A stretch of DNA of 64,000 nucleotides from Symbiodinium sp. CCMP2592 (taxonomy: Eukaryota > Sar > Dinophyceae > Suessiales > Symbiodiniaceae), in assembly GCA_905221615.1 (NCBI GenBank), contig CAJNDT010004713.1, positions 400,001-464,000 on the forward strand, in the 5' to 3' direction. The notes beneath the pieces were generated by a model. That model was not told the origin of the DNA, ran no database searches, and worked only from the letters and a program-made list of their open reading frames with translations. Every line of letters starts with the position of its first letter. Within the stretch, counting starts at the first letter, position 1. The position numbers and the translations under genes are program-made. Positions 19,137-29,737 of this stretch are shown here, piece after piece.

Positions 19137-19370
19137 CCCCTAAACCCTAAGCCCTAAACTCTAAAGCCCTACACCCAAACCTTACACCCAAGACCCTGAA
19201 CCCTATATCCGAAGCCCCCAAAGCCGAAGCACCTAAGCCCTTTACACCCAAGGCGCACCGAAACCCTAAACCCTAAACCCTAAAACCCTAAGCCCGAAAC
19301 TCCAAACCCTAAACCCTAAGCCCTAAACTCCAAACCCTAATCCTTAAACCCTAACTTCCAAACCCGACTC
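19137..19370 (+). repeat. Degenerate CCCTAAA-type tract
   Basis: Heptamers such as CCCTAAG, CCCTAAA and CCCAAAC are interrupted by short spacers. One clean stretch lies at 19260-19285. Confidence 0.8.
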
Positions 19371-19522
19371 CTAAACCTAATTCCGCTTTCAAAAAAAACC
19401 AAACTCCGAAGCCCACGGAGCGCTCCGGAGGTTCGGGTTTCCAGATTATGAGAGCCTCGTGACTTTGAATCTGAGCTTGCAGAGCAATCTTCTTTTCTTC
19501 CCAGGTAGCCCCAAAAAACCAC

Positions 19523-19590
19523 CGAATTAGGGAATATAGGACCTCATATGATGATTTAAGCTGTATTCCGTCATCAAGGGTTTTGGGGTC
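19523..19590. mobile_element. Palindromic family D, fragment
   Basis: TTAGGGAATATAGGACCTC...GATGATTTAAGCTGTATTCC matches the inner arms of family D; the outer ends are not recognisable. Confidence 0.35.
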
Positions 19591-20100
19591 TCTTGGTTTT
19601 GGTGGGTTTTAGGGTTGAGTGTTTGGGGCTTAGGCTGTAGGCTTCAGGGTTTTAGGGCATCCAGCTTGGGGTTGAGACTTCGGGTTCAGGGCTTAAGGGT
19701 TCAGCTTAACATCACTACGTAGCAATAGTATGATTGTTCTTCTTCTCCTCATCAGTAGCATGATTGTAATTATGATATCTAGCTTTTTCTGGGTGTGTCC
19801 TCTCGTGGGCTTTAGGATGACGAGCCTAGGAAGTTTCCTGATTGAAGTTTAGAGTTTAGTGTTGGAGCCAGCCCTCTCTTGCGAGACAGTCAGCCTTCAT
19901 ATTCCTGCTGTGGACATGAGGATAGCGTCCTGAATTCCTAAATCCCACAAACCCTGAAGCCATGAACCCTTAATCCCGAACCTCTGAACCCGGAACCAGA
20001 ACCTTAAGCCACCGTCTTGCCTTCTTCCGCACGCTCTTCATGTTCTGCTGCCGAGTCCCTTTTGGGGGGTCTTGCTCAGGCCCCTCCGAAAGATTACTTA

Positions 20101-20195
20101 GAGGATCATGGGACTTTGTAACTAGGGTTGTAAGTAAGATAAATATAACCGCAATTAAGGTACTTATAGCCTTATTTACTTAGTCCCATGATCCT
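20101..20195. mobile_element. Palindromic family A, copy 1
   Basis: Terminal arms GGATCATGGGACTTTGTAAC and TTACTTAGTCCCATGATCC, with internal GGTTGTAAGTAAG / CTTATAGCCTTATTTAC also complementary. Non-coding and MITE-like; ten copies were seen in the window. Confidence 0.75.
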
Positions 20196-20887
20196 TTAGG
20201 TATCAGGTCTTTATACAGGGTTTTCGGCGTTTCCTGTTCAGGGTTCAGAGGTGGGCCTTTTCAGGTTTTGGGGAAAGCTTCGGCCTTGCTCGTGGGTCCG
20301 GCTCGGGCAGCCAAGTAGTGACTGAGAGGAGCGGAGGTGCTTGAGAACCAACGCCACGAGTTAGGGGTCAGGGTGTTGGGTTCTGGAGTTTAGGGCGTAG
20401 GGATAGGGGTTATTTAGGGTCTAGGCTTTATTTGGGGGTTTGGGGTTCATATCGTCTTGCACATCAGTTGCAGTGCTAGCACATCACCGCTACTGCTCAT
20501 GGGCAACATCGGATTGCTTCGAGTAGATGCTTGAACTCCTTTGTTATGCTTGGTGCGCCTGAGCCCCACAAACCGTTGCAAATCTTTACAGCACCCACCA
20601 GCCTGGATAAGGTTTCGTTTGCTTTAAACCCTATAATATCCTATAGTCGTATAACCCTAAACCCAAAACCATTCCAAGGAATGACGACGGTACCATCCTC
20701 TTCTTTGGTGGCATGGTGGCGAAAGAGCTAGGAGCCTGGCGGCTTGGCAGAAGCGAAAAAGTAACCCTAAACCCTAAACCAGAAAAAGCGATAAACGCCT
20801 TGCCAGCGATAAACGCCTTGCCAAGGAGAGAAGAATAGGTGGTAACCACTCAGGATTTGAAGGTTCTTTTGAGGGTTTCCCTGGAAA

Positions 20888-21047
20888 ATGGCTTTTTTGT
20901 TGCTATAAGGGTTCTATAAGGGTTTCCTTTAAAGTGGCTCTTTTGTTGCTATAAGGGTTCTACAAGGGTTTCCTTTAAAGTGGCTCTTTTGTTGCTATAA
21001 GGGTTCTACAAGGGTTTCCTTTAAAGTGGCTCTTTTGTTGCTATAAT
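20888..21047 (+). repeat. 46-base minisatellite, about 3.5 units
   Basis: Units start at about 20888, 20934, 20980 and 21026. Each holds GGCTCTTTTGTTGCTATAAG, GGTTCTACAAGGGTTTCC and TTTAAA. Units 2 and 3 are identical by eye, which points to recent duplication. Confidence 0.9.
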
Positions 21048-21152
21048 ATGGGTTCCATAGAGTTTAGGGCTTCGGGCTTGGGGTTTAGGTGCCCCCAAGC
21101 ATGAGCCCCAAGCCCTGAAACTACGAGAAGCATTGCTGCATAGCCCAGACCT

Positions 21153-21251
21153 TGGGGTTTAGGATTTAGGGTTTAGGGTTTGGGGTTTAGGGTTTGGGGT
21201 TTAGGGTTTGGGGTTTAGGGTTTAGGGTTTAGGGTTTAGGGTTTAGGGTTT
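21153..21251 (-). repeat. TTTAGGG-oriented tract
   Basis: About fourteen TTTAGGG/TTTGGGG units on the + strand, that is CCCTAAA on the - strand. The right half is regular. Confidence 0.9.
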
Positions 21252-21486
21252 CCAAAACCCCTTAGCTAAGAAGCATACATTAGCTCACGTTTGTGATCCT
21301 AACAGGATCTGCAGGTATAATCCCTAATTCGTATACTACCCTTATAGAAACCCTTATAGATCCCTTTAAAGAGCCCCCAAAAAATATGTTCCTTAGTTAA
21401 ATGGTCTGGAAGGTAGGGAAGGTCTGGGAAGTGCGCGGGTTTCAGGAGAACGTTGGGGCCTCTTGGCCCTTTAGGGTTCCCCTGAG

Positions 21487-21590
21487 GGTTTCCGAAAATG
21501 AGAGGTACCTTAGTTTGGGGTCCTGATAGTAAGGATCCTACTATTTGGGGTACTATGTCAGGGTCCCCTATTCCAGGTGGGAACTCCTAA
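21487..21590. mobile_element. Palindromic family E, copy
   Basis: TTTCCGAAAATGAGAGGTACC at the left; GGGGTCCTGATAGTAAGGATC and CCTACTATTTGGGGTAC follow; GGTGGGAACTCC lies at the right end. It is related to the copies at 24429 and 58118. Confidence 0.5.
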
Positions 21591-21867
21591 AGGAACCCTT
21601 GAAGGAACCCTCACGGGGTTCAAGATCCGAGAGGGGGGTTTGAGGGATAGCCGTAGGTTTCGGGGTTTCTCCATCGATGCAGCTTCTCCAGGCTTTGCAG
21701 AAATTTCGCGAAACTTCAGGAACCGTACAAAACCACATAAAGTCGAAGAACGAATCCTTGAAATTCCCTGAACCCCAAACCCTAAGCCCTAAGCCCCAAA
21801 CCCCTACGCGCCAAACCCAAAAGCCGTACACCCTGAACCCCAGAAAGGCGTTCAAAACGAATCTGCA

Positions 21868-21968
21868 CTTAGACTCAGTAACTAGGGTTACAAGTAAGGC
21901 AACTATGCTTATACATAACCCCAATTAAGGTACTTATAACCTTACTTACTAAGTCCCATGATCCTGTA
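21868..21968. mobile_element. Palindromic family A, copy 2
   Basis: The left arm has lost its GGATCATGGG end (CTTAGACTCAGTAAC). The right arm TTACTAAGTCCCATGATCCT and the internal ACTAGGGTTACAAGTAAGG / CCTTACTT parts are kept. Confidence 0.7.
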
Positions 21969-22202
21969 AGTATCAAAAACCAAAAGCCGTATACCCTGAA
22001 CCCGAAACCCTAAACCCTAAACCCTCAACCCTGAAGCCTGAACCCTCAACCCTGAACCCTAAAACTCCAGAAAGGCGTTCAAAACGACTCTGCAGGTGCG
22101 TCATCGAGGGAGACCCCAACGAGGGGGAAGATCCCAACGACCTGTTCATAGAGCTCCGGCCCCGTTTTCCCAAACCCCTTTGGGGGATGCTTTAAAGGGA
22201 TC

Positions 22203-22325
22203 TAAGGGTTTAGGGTTTAGGGTAAAGGGTTTAGGGTAAAGGGATCTAAGGGTTTAGGGTTTAGGATATAGGGGTTTAGGGGTTTAGGGGTTCAGGGGTT
22301 TAGGGGTTCAGGGTTTAGGGCCTAG
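22203..22325 (-). repeat. TTTAGGG-oriented tract
   Basis: About a dozen TTTAGGG, TTTAGGGG and TTCAGGG units mixed with TAAAGGG steps. Confidence 0.85.
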
Positions 22326-23311
22326 AAAGTAGATCTCCTAATTTGGGACTACGAAGGGTCCTTTATAGGAACCCCCATTAAGGGATCTACGCCTTGGATC
22401 CTTCTGGGGTTTTTGGGTTTGGGGTTTAGAGACACGGGTTGAAGAAGGCTTTGGACCTGTTCATAGCCTGTGTTTTGCATGTTGGCCCTAAACCCTAAAC
22501 CCTAATTGGGTGTAGGAAGCTTAGGGTTCTGTGAATGGTTCTATAGTTTTTCCGTCCACTTGAAGCGTTTTCGGGGTGATTCGAAATTTTCGGGAGCTAG
22601 GGTAAATGGTTTCTCTGCTTTCACGGTTGAGCGCTTGTGGTGGCGACTGCTGTGCATGTGTGTGCGCTTGTGTGGCATATCCCTTCAAAGTTGTGTTTCT
22701 TTCGGCGTTTTCGCAGCGAGGCCGGTGTTCTGCAGTGAGTTTTTCACTGGATTTTTTGGGGTTTGTGTTGCTATTGGAGGGGTTGGACGGTTTCGGTGGC
22801 GATCAGTGAGGCACAAGACAGCACTTCACAAGCCCTTTACATAACAGGGGCGGTTCAGGTAGTTTTCTCTGTAGTTTTCTTATATACCCCCCGGCACCCC
22901 ATTCTGTTTGGTTAATTCAGGCCCGCTGCCCCTTACAATGAAGCCGTACACAGGGACCCATCAAGCTTGCTACTGTTTTTCCATATTCCTGCTTTCACTT
23001 GCATCGTTGATGCTGTTGCTGCTGCTGTTCTAGGTTCTTTTCTTGCTCTTCCCTCGCGGCCCCTAAACCCTGCCGGAACCCTCAACCCTGAAGCCTAAAC
23101 CCGCAACCCCCAATCCTATCATCATTCTAATCCAGAGCGCCCGGTCCGGCTTAGTTGGTTTGAAATGAAAGCTGCTCAAATTGCGCAGGGTTCAACCCTA
23201 AACCCTTCTTTAAGTAAGGGGCGTTGGCCTCCTGTGGCTCTGCCAGCCCAGGAGTTTACGCAGCCCCTGACAGACCTGTACAAAGAGGCTTTCACGGACT
23301 CTTGGTCAACG

Positions 23312-23427
23312 CTACTTCAAGGATCATGGGACTTAGTAGGTACGGTCATAAGTACCTTAATTGGGGTTATAAGTATAGTTACCTTACTTACAAACATAGC
23401 TACTAAGTCCCATGATCCTCTAAGTAG
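23312..23427. mobile_element. Palindromic family A, copy 3
   Basis: CTACTTCAAGGATCATGGGA pairs with TCCCATGATCCTCTAAGTAG. Both outer and inner arms are intact, so this is one of the best-preserved copies. Confidence 0.8.
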
Positions 23428-23554
23428 GGTGCCATTTTTTCTTTTCTGTGTGAGGAGCCCGAATCCTGAACCTGCCTTTGAAACTACCATGGTGCCTTAA
23501 TCCCTGTAGTTTGTCTTGAAAGCCCTAAACCTAAATCCAAAAAGTGCCTACAAA

Positions 23555-23640
23555 ACCCTAAACCCCAAACCCCAAACCCTAAACCCCAAAGCCCAAACCC
23601 TAAACCCCAAACCCCAAACCCCACACCCTGAAACCTCAAG
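23555..23640 (+). repeat. CCCTAAA/CCCCAAA-type tract
   Basis: About twelve units alternating CCCTAAA and CCCCAAA. Confidence 0.85.
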
Positions 23641-23686
23641 CCTAAACCTAAACCCTAGAGCCGAAGCCTTAACCCCTAATTCTTCA

Positions 23687-23805
23687 ACTTCAAGGATCAT
23701 GGGACTTAGTAGGTACGGTTATAAGTACCTTAAGTGGGCGTTATAAGTATAGTTACCTTACCTATAACCCTAGTTACTAAGTCCCATGATCCTCTAAGTA
23801 GGGTG
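23687..23805. mobile_element. Palindromic family A, copy 4
   Basis: Very close to copy 3 and followed by the same TAAGTAGGGTGCCATT, so either the element extends that far or the two arose by local duplication. Confidence 0.8.
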
Positions 23806-23810
23806 CCATT

Positions 23811-24029
23811 CCTAAACCCTAAACCCTAAACCCCTAAACCTTAAACCCTAAACCCCTAAACCCTAAACCCTAAACCCCTAAACCCTAAACCCTAAACCCC
23901 TAAACCTTAAACCCTAAACCCCTAAACCTTAAACCCTAAACCCCTAAACCCTAAACCCTAAACCCCTAACCCTAAACCCTAAACCCCTAAACCCTAAACC
24001 CTAAACCCCTAAACCTTAAACCCTAATTC
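23811..24029 (+). repeat. Longest CCCTAAA-type tract, with higher-order period
   Basis: About 30 units of CCCTAAA, CCCCTAAA and CCTTAAA. The variants recur in a regular order (CCCTAAA, CCCTAAA, CCCCTAAA, with CCTTAAA in some turns), giving a period of about 22 bases. Confidence 0.9.
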
Positions 24030-24205
24030 CTCAACCCGAGGTCCCTGGTGGCACGGCTTTCTGGCGAGGGAGGCTCAACTTTAGGACCACGAAAGCTAAG
24101 AGCCTCGGATGCTAAGCTTCGCAGGCTTTTCTTGGGGGTTTTAGGGGTTCCTTTAAAGGGATCTATAAGGGTTCCTTTAAAGGGCTCCTTTTAGGGATCT
24201 ATGGG

Positions 24206-24402
24206 GTTTAGGGTTGAAGGTTTAGGGGTTTGGGGTTTAAGGTTTAGGGTTTAGGGGTTTATGGTTTAGGGTCAGGGGTTTGAGGTTTGTGGTTTTGGGA
24301 TGGGGTTTACCAGGGTCAAGGGTTTGGGGTTTAGGGGTTGAGGGTTCAGGGGTTTGGGGTTTAGGGTTCAGGGTCAGGGGTTTGAGGTTTTGGGTTGGGG
24401 TT
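24206..24402 (-). repeat. TTTAGGG-oriented tract
   Basis: Degenerate TTTAGGG, TTTGGGG and TTTGAGG units. Coming 180 bases after an opposite-strand tract, it makes a large imperfect inverted repeat with 23811-24029. Confidence 0.8.
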
Positions 24403-24428
24403 TAGCATCATCATCATGATGATGATAT

Positions 24429-24500
24429 TGTACCCTGAATAGTAGGATCCTTACAATAAGGACCCCAGAATTAGGTACCCCCTAATTTTCGGAAACTCCC
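24429..24500. mobile_element. Palindromic family E, partial copy
   Basis: GTACCCTGAATAGTAGGATCC, then GGACCCC, GGTACCCCC and TTTTCGGAAACTCCC: the right half of the element. Confidence 0.5.
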
Positions 24501-24844
24501 ATTATTACCATCGTCATCATCGCCGCCTTCATGCTGCCACAGGATGCTAATCTCGAAGCCATGGAAATCGTCATGGCTATATGCTTTTCAGGGTTACCAT
24601 ATAGTACGGGTTCGAAGATCGGACTTCGGGTTGTTAGGATTCCCCACATCTCGCCACCAACCCCAAGAACTTTTGAGCCAAATCCCTTGCTCTTTGAAAG
24701 GAAGCAGAAGGTCTTTGTAGAGGGCGGCATCGTCGTTTCGGAGCGTGAGGAGGGAACCTCGCTGGTGCGCGAAGGCCGGGGGCAGTGAACCGAATCTGAG
24801 AGAAAGTAAGGGACCTTGCCATCGGCTCTTAAATACTACACCGA

Positions 24845-24935
24845 CTATACCCTAAACCCTAGACCCTAAACCGACCCTAGACCCTTGAAGCCCGAAACCT
24901 TAACCCTAGACCCTAAACCTTAAATCCTAATCCTT
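24845..24935 (+). repeat. Degenerate CCCTAAA-type tract
   Basis: About ten CCCTAAA/CCCTAGA-like units with spacers. Confidence 0.7.
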
Positions 24936-24992
24936 ACAAGGCCCGGTGCCTATCCGAAGCAATGGCACTCTGGTTCTGGTTGTAGCCGTCCT

Positions 24993-25040
24993 GCGGTTGA
25001 TGATATAAATCCTGCATTACCTTAATGACCCTAAACTATG
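24993..25040. mobile_element. Palindromic family B, left half
   Basis: GCGGTTGATGATATAAATCC through GACCCTAAACTATG is the left arm. The right arm is absent, replaced by a family C element starting at 25050. Confidence 0.6.
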
Positions 25041-25049
25041 TTACCGGAG

Positions 25050-25146
25050 AAGCCAGAAAGCTGGAACATGGGTTTAGGAGGATTAGTGCTAACTTATACT
25101 TTACATTAGGGGCGTGAGGATACCAATGTTCCAACTTTCTGGCTTT
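25050..25146. mobile_element. Palindromic family C, copy 1
   Basis: AAGCCAGAAAGCTGGAACAT at the left and ATGTTCCAACTTTCTGGCTT at the right. The start abuts the truncated family B element, suggesting insertion into it. Confidence 0.75.
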
Positions 25147-25234
25147 TACCATGCTTCAAGGAAGCCCAAGCACAAAGCCTTGGACATGCATTTTGTGGCT
25201 ACGGATCAGGGCTCGCACTTGAACTCTAAAGTAG

Positions 25235-25332
25235 AAGCCAGAAAGTTGGAACGTCATTATCCTGTTAGCCTTAAGGTAAAGTAAAAGGGGTTCTGGCACT
25301 TATCATCCCAAATCCACGTTCCAACTTTCCGG
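25235..25332. mobile_element. Palindromic family C, copy 2
   Basis: AAGCCAGAAAGTTGGAACGT at the left and ACGTTCCAACTTTCCGG at the right. The interior (TAGCCTTAAGGTAAAGTAAA) is diverged from copy 1. Confidence 0.75.
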
Positions 25333-25399
25333 GGTTCGCTGTAGTTATCAGTTCCCAGTGCAGTCCTTGAGCGCCGCCCCCACCCTAGAGCTTAAAGCC

Positions 25400-25477
25400 T
25401 ACTTGAAGGATCATGGGACTTAGTAACTAGGGTTACAAGTAAGGTAACTATACTTAAGTGCCATGATCCTCCAAGTA
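25400..25477. mobile_element. Palindromic family A, copy 5 (internally deleted)
   Basis: Both ends are present (ACTTGAAGGATCATGGGACT and GTGCCATGATCCTCCAAGT), but about 30 bases of the right inner arm are gone. Confidence 0.7.
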
Positions 25478-25904
25478 AACCCCCCCTGCACCCTAAAGCC
25501 TGCAGCGGGCCCCACTTCTTGAAAGTCCCGAAGCCTTTGATCTCGAACCTGAGCCGACCCCAAACCCTAAACCCTAAATAGGATGCTGCAGACTGCCGCC
25601 CCCTGGAAAAAATGAGTTCAAAGAAGAAAAACACCCTAAACGCTGAATCCTAAACCCTGAACCCACAGCTTCCTGGGAGCTCTGAAAGGAACCCTTTTGG
25701 GGAAGCCTCTGCCTTTAAAGGAGTCCGAGACCCCTTTCATAATCGAAGTCTTATACCAAGCTGTATAGTAGCCCGAGCAGCAGCCCTTCCAGCAACCCTT
25801 AAAGTAACCTTCATCGTAGCCCTTTAGACCTAACCCCTAGACCCGAAAACTTCGAATTTGCAATGTTTAACCCTACACCCCAAACCTAGAGTTCTAAATT
25901 CGAA

Positions 25905-26063
25905 ACCCCAAACCCTAAACCCTGAACCCCAAAACCCTAAACCCTAAACTAACCCTTCATGGAGCTAAACCCTAAACCCTAAACCCCAAACCCTAAACTA
26001 ACCCTTCATGGAGTTAAACCCTAAACCCCTAAACCCTAAACCCTAGACTAACCCTTCATGGAG
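25905..26063 (+). repeat. CCCTAAA tract with embedded 49-50-base repeat
   Basis: ACTAACCCTTCATGGAG recurs at 25948, 25997 and 26047, each time separated by CCCTAAA-type heptamers. The heptamers and the spacer have therefore been duplicated together. Confidence 0.85.
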
Positions 26064-26676
26064 TTTCCGGGGAGGGATCTTTTCTGCAGAGTCGGCCACG
26101 AAGAAGATGGTGGAGGAGGGGAAGCCCGGGTTCTTTCAAAGGGGACCCGATTATAGAACCCTTTAGTAACCTTTAACAGTTCCTTTAAGGGGTTCTGTAA
26201 GGGGGGGGTTCTCCAAAGGTCCCTTTAAAGACTTTAAAGGGGACCTTACTATGGAACCGGATTTTTTCTTCGCGTGGCTTTTGTAGGGCTTTCCGTGGAC
26301 CTTTTCGGACACTTTTCTTGGGCTTGTACGAGGCTCTCCTATGAGGGAGTCAAAACGGGTCTCATGGGCATTTCTGGAAGGTTGTCTAGGGCCCCCCCCG
26401 CCCCAAAATCCCTAAAAGCGGAGCCCAAAATCCCTGGAGCTTTAAAAAGCCGCAAACCTTTAGATCCTCAGCCTTAAACGCTATAAACCCTCAATCCCTA
26501 AACCCTGAACCCGACGGTGTCCCTCATTCGCCTTTTCTCCTAGACCCTCAGCCCAGACACTCCGACGGTTTAATATAGGGGCCTACACATACTATTTGGG
26601 GGTTCCTTATTATGTTTATAGTATGGTCCCAAAACTCTAGTCTAATTATTAAGGCCCCTAGGTTTAGGCTTCAGGG

Positions 26677-26769
26677 TCAATATCCCTTAGTTAAGGAAGA
26701 GTCCTTAAATCATATTGGGCATCCTGTTATAGTTTAAGGTATATTCCTTAGTTAAGGCATGTTGGAGTC
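26677..26769. mobile_element. Palindromic family D, copy 2
   Basis: CAATATCCCTTAGTTAAGG at the left, CCTTAGTTAAGGCATGTTGG at the right, and AGTCCTTAAATCATA / TATAGTTTAAGG inside. Confidence 0.7.
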
Positions 26770-27624
26770 TTAGGGAAGCTTGTGTTCAAGGCAAAGGGAT
26801 GACAGTTGAAGGACCCTTACTATAGGGGCCTAACTAATTGCCAATATTATCCTTAGCGATTCTTTCTTCGTATAGTATATACAAATAAGAAACCTTTTCT
26901 AAATATCCAGGCCCATGCAGTAAAGAAGTCATCATTATTCCCATGCTCTTAAGGTAGAGCACAGGGGATGCCAGCACAAACCATCCTTACTCTACTTTCT
27001 GGGTTCAGCATAACCCCAAGACCCTGAACCCTCACCCGTCTAGTACCCTTTCAGAACCCAGCAAACCCTTACAGGAACCCTGAAAGTAAAACCTAAAGGA
27101 ACCCTTAAAGGAGCCCTTGCACTCTGAGGGTTCGAAAGGCTCCCAAACTCATGAGGGTGTACGGCATCGAAGGAGTCAAAGTGGACGGTTTGGGGTTTCA
27201 GGTTTGGTGTTTCGGGTATTTTCGGTTGAGGGTTGAGGGTTAGACGGACTGCTCCAGTGATCCTAAAGCCAATCCAAAAGTAGATCCCAGGCTCTCTATC
27301 TAAGTAGTATGGGTAGTTTTCTAGATTAGGGTCCCTTTCTGGGTCAGTCGGCACCCGTATAAAAAGAACACCAAACACGACACTAGTTTAAAGCATTGCC
27401 CATATACTTACAGGCTACAGGGCATTCAACCATGGAGGGATCCTCCTTAATGTGAGTTGAGGTATACAGGGATTCTGGAGTCAGTAGACCCTGTTGCCTT
27501 TAGATTCTAAACCTTCAGTCCTAAACCCTTAACCCCACAGCACGAAACCCTAAACCCGAAACCTTCAAACGTAAACCGCTAAACAAAAGTCTTGAACCCT
27601 AAACCCTAAACCCCAATAAATCCT

Positions 27625-27719
27625 TCTATAAATCCTGCATTACCCATAAAACGGAAAATACCATAATTCCGATAGTCTAGGGTCATTAAGGTAATGCCTC
27701 ATTTATATCATCAACCGTA
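27625..27719. mobile_element. Palindromic family B, copy
   Basis: TATAAATCCTGCATTACC at the left; GGTAATGCCTCATTTATATC and ATCAACCGTA at the right. The left GGTTGATG end is lost. Confidence 0.65.
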
Positions 27720-27907
27720 TGTATCCGCAGCATACCCCAAACCCTGAACCCTTCTTTCATATGTATCTAGCCCCCATTTCTTATAGATCCCCCTCAAAGG
27801 AACCCCAAACCCTGAACCACAAACTGGACCCTAAACTGCCTCCAAAATCCCACAAAGAGCCTCGATAACGCCCTTGGCAAGGGCCCTTAAGGAACCCAAA
27901 ACTCAAA

Positions 27908-27953
27908 ACCCCCTAAACCCTAAACTCTAAACCCTAAACCCCAAACCCTAAAC
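27908..27953 (+). repeat. CCCTAAA-type tract
   Basis: Six CCCTAAA/CCCCAAA units. Confidence 0.8.
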
Positions 27954-28108
27954 CAACTGAACCCCTTTTCAAGAACCCGAAAGCGCTCCGCAGGATACGC
28001 GCAAGAAGGCCCAGGCTGCCTTCGAACGCGCGCTTTCCACCCCGAAGGCCGCGGGGGCGAGCTCGGGGTTTGAGGTTCCCTTTCGGGTTCCTGTTAGGGT
28101 TCCTTTTA

Positions 28109-28310
28109 GGGTTTCTTTGGGGCTTCGATGCTTCGATTTCGGGTCTTTTCAGGGTTCCTTTGGGGCTTCGCTGCTTCCATTTTGTGTCTTGGGGTCTTTT
28201 TAGGGTTCCTTTCAAAGCTTCTATGCTTCCATGTTGGGTCTTGGGGTCTGTTTAGGGTTCCGCATAAAGCCTCTATGCTTCCATTTTGGGTTTTGGGCCT
28301 TTCCGGTTTT
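28109..28310 (+). repeat. About 51-base minisatellite, four units
   Basis: AGGGTTCC starts units at 28151, 28202 and 28254, with an earlier diverged unit. Each contains GCTTCNNTGCTTCCATTTTG and GGGTCTTGGGGTCT-like text. Confidence 0.8.
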
Positions 28311-28449
28311 CTTGAGGCTTCTATAATTCTAAGGTGTTCTCAAACGGTCCTTAGGATTGTGGGGTCTAGGATTTGGGTCTGGGTTTCAGGGGTTTAGGGG
28401 TCGAGGGTTGACGGTTCTGAGGTCAAGGTCGAAGGGCATTTCGATGAAC

Positions 28450-28760
28450 TTATATATGTTGGTATATCATAGTATACTGCAGTATGCCATCCTTTGTTAT
28501 TGTATATTATGTATATCATTGTATCTGTATGTTATTGTATGGTATTGTAATTACACGATTGTACATCATTGTATACTTGCTGTATTATGTTACAGTATAG
28601 TATATCAAAGTAAATTATCGTACATTATAGTATATTATAGCACATTATGTAGTATAGTTTAGTACAGTGTAGTATAGTATGGTAAAGTCTAGTAAACTAT
28701 AGTACGCTACAGTGCAGTACTTAGTGTAGTTTGTCTAGTCTAGTATAGTATAGTCTATAA
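28450..28760. repeat. AT-rich degenerate GTATAGTAT/ATTGTAT tract
   Basis: About 300 bases of diverged short units (TTATTGTAT, AGTATAGTA) stand out from the GC-richer surroundings. No coding potential. Confidence 0.7.
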
Positions 28761-29137
28761 CAGAATCAGATGTGTTCGGATGACACCCCCTCCTTGAGCC
28801 CTGAAGCCCAAACTTATAAAGCACAGAAGTCCGAAAAATCCCAAACCCTGAACCCATGAACCCCTCAATCCTGACCCTAAAGCTCCCATACTGCTGATAT
28901 TTATCCTTTGTTTGCACCCGCGAAAGCCTGACCATCAGGCTGTTAAGCCCTCAAGCTGATAATCCTAAGTCTGTAACCCCGAACGCACACCTTAAGCCCC
29001 AAGCTATATCGGTTTGGGGTTGATTATCCGCATGCCGACGAAGTCTGCAGCTTTCTGCCCAGGCTGAGTCCACTGGCTTCAAGACACCGGCCAGGCCGCT
29101 TGGAGATGATGCATGTACATACCGCTACCCTCAACTT

Positions 29138-29251
29138 TACTTAAAGGGTCATGGGACTTAGTAAGTAGGGTTATAATTAAGGTAACTATACTTGTAACCC
29201 CAATTAGGGTACTTATAACCTTACTTACTAAGTCCCATGATCCTCCAAGTA
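29138..29251. mobile_element. Palindromic family A, copy 6
   Basis: ACTTAAAGGGTCATGGGAC and GTCCCATGATCCTCCAAGT ends. The inner arms are intact. Confidence 0.8.
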
Positions 29252-29329
29252 AATCCCTAAACCCCAAGCTCGCAAAACCGCCGGACCCCGAGGAGCTCCA
29301 TGCTTCAAAGCCCTACACCTTAGAAGCTG

Positions 29330-29423
29330 CCCCCCACCCTGTAATAGTGGTATAATAGGAATATAGTAGGGCCCTAATATAATCCTATATAATCCTTATG
29401 GTCACTATTACAGGGTGGGGGGG
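29330..29423. repeat. Single strong hairpin (G)
   Basis: CCCCCCACCCTGTAATAGTG pairs with CACTATTACAGGGTGGGGGG. The interior is made of TATAATAGGAATATAG-type sequence that also folds on itself. No other copy was noticed. Confidence 0.8.
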
Positions 29424-29539
29424 CCCCTTCTAACCTACACCCCCAATCCTTGCGCGTAGAAATATAGTGCCTCTTTAGAACCCCTGAAACAGCCCTTCAA
29501 GGAACCTTAAACTCGCAACACTGAAACCATAAGAGCTTT

Positions 29540-29650
29540 CTTAAAGGATCATGGGACTTAGTAAGTGAGGTTATAAGTACCTGAATTGGGGTTATAAGTT
29601 TAGCTACCTTACTTATAACCCTAGTTACTAAGTCCTGTGATCCTCTAAGT
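29540..29650. mobile_element. Palindromic family A, copy 7
   Basis: TTAAAGGATCATGGGACTTA and TAGTTACTAAGTCCTGTGATC ends, with one arm mismatch (CTGTG for CCATG). Confidence 0.75.
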
Positions 29651-29737
29651 TGTAGAACCCTGAACAGAGCGCTTGACAAGAAGGAGCCCTGAGCCTTCTT
29701 TGACGAGGATCCCCAAACCCTCAGCCATAAACCTTAC

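Noticed and set aside
21568..22173. Frames giving GLGFRVWG-type peptides on the - strand.
   Set aside because: They are direct translations of the CCCTAAA/CCCTGAA heptamers.
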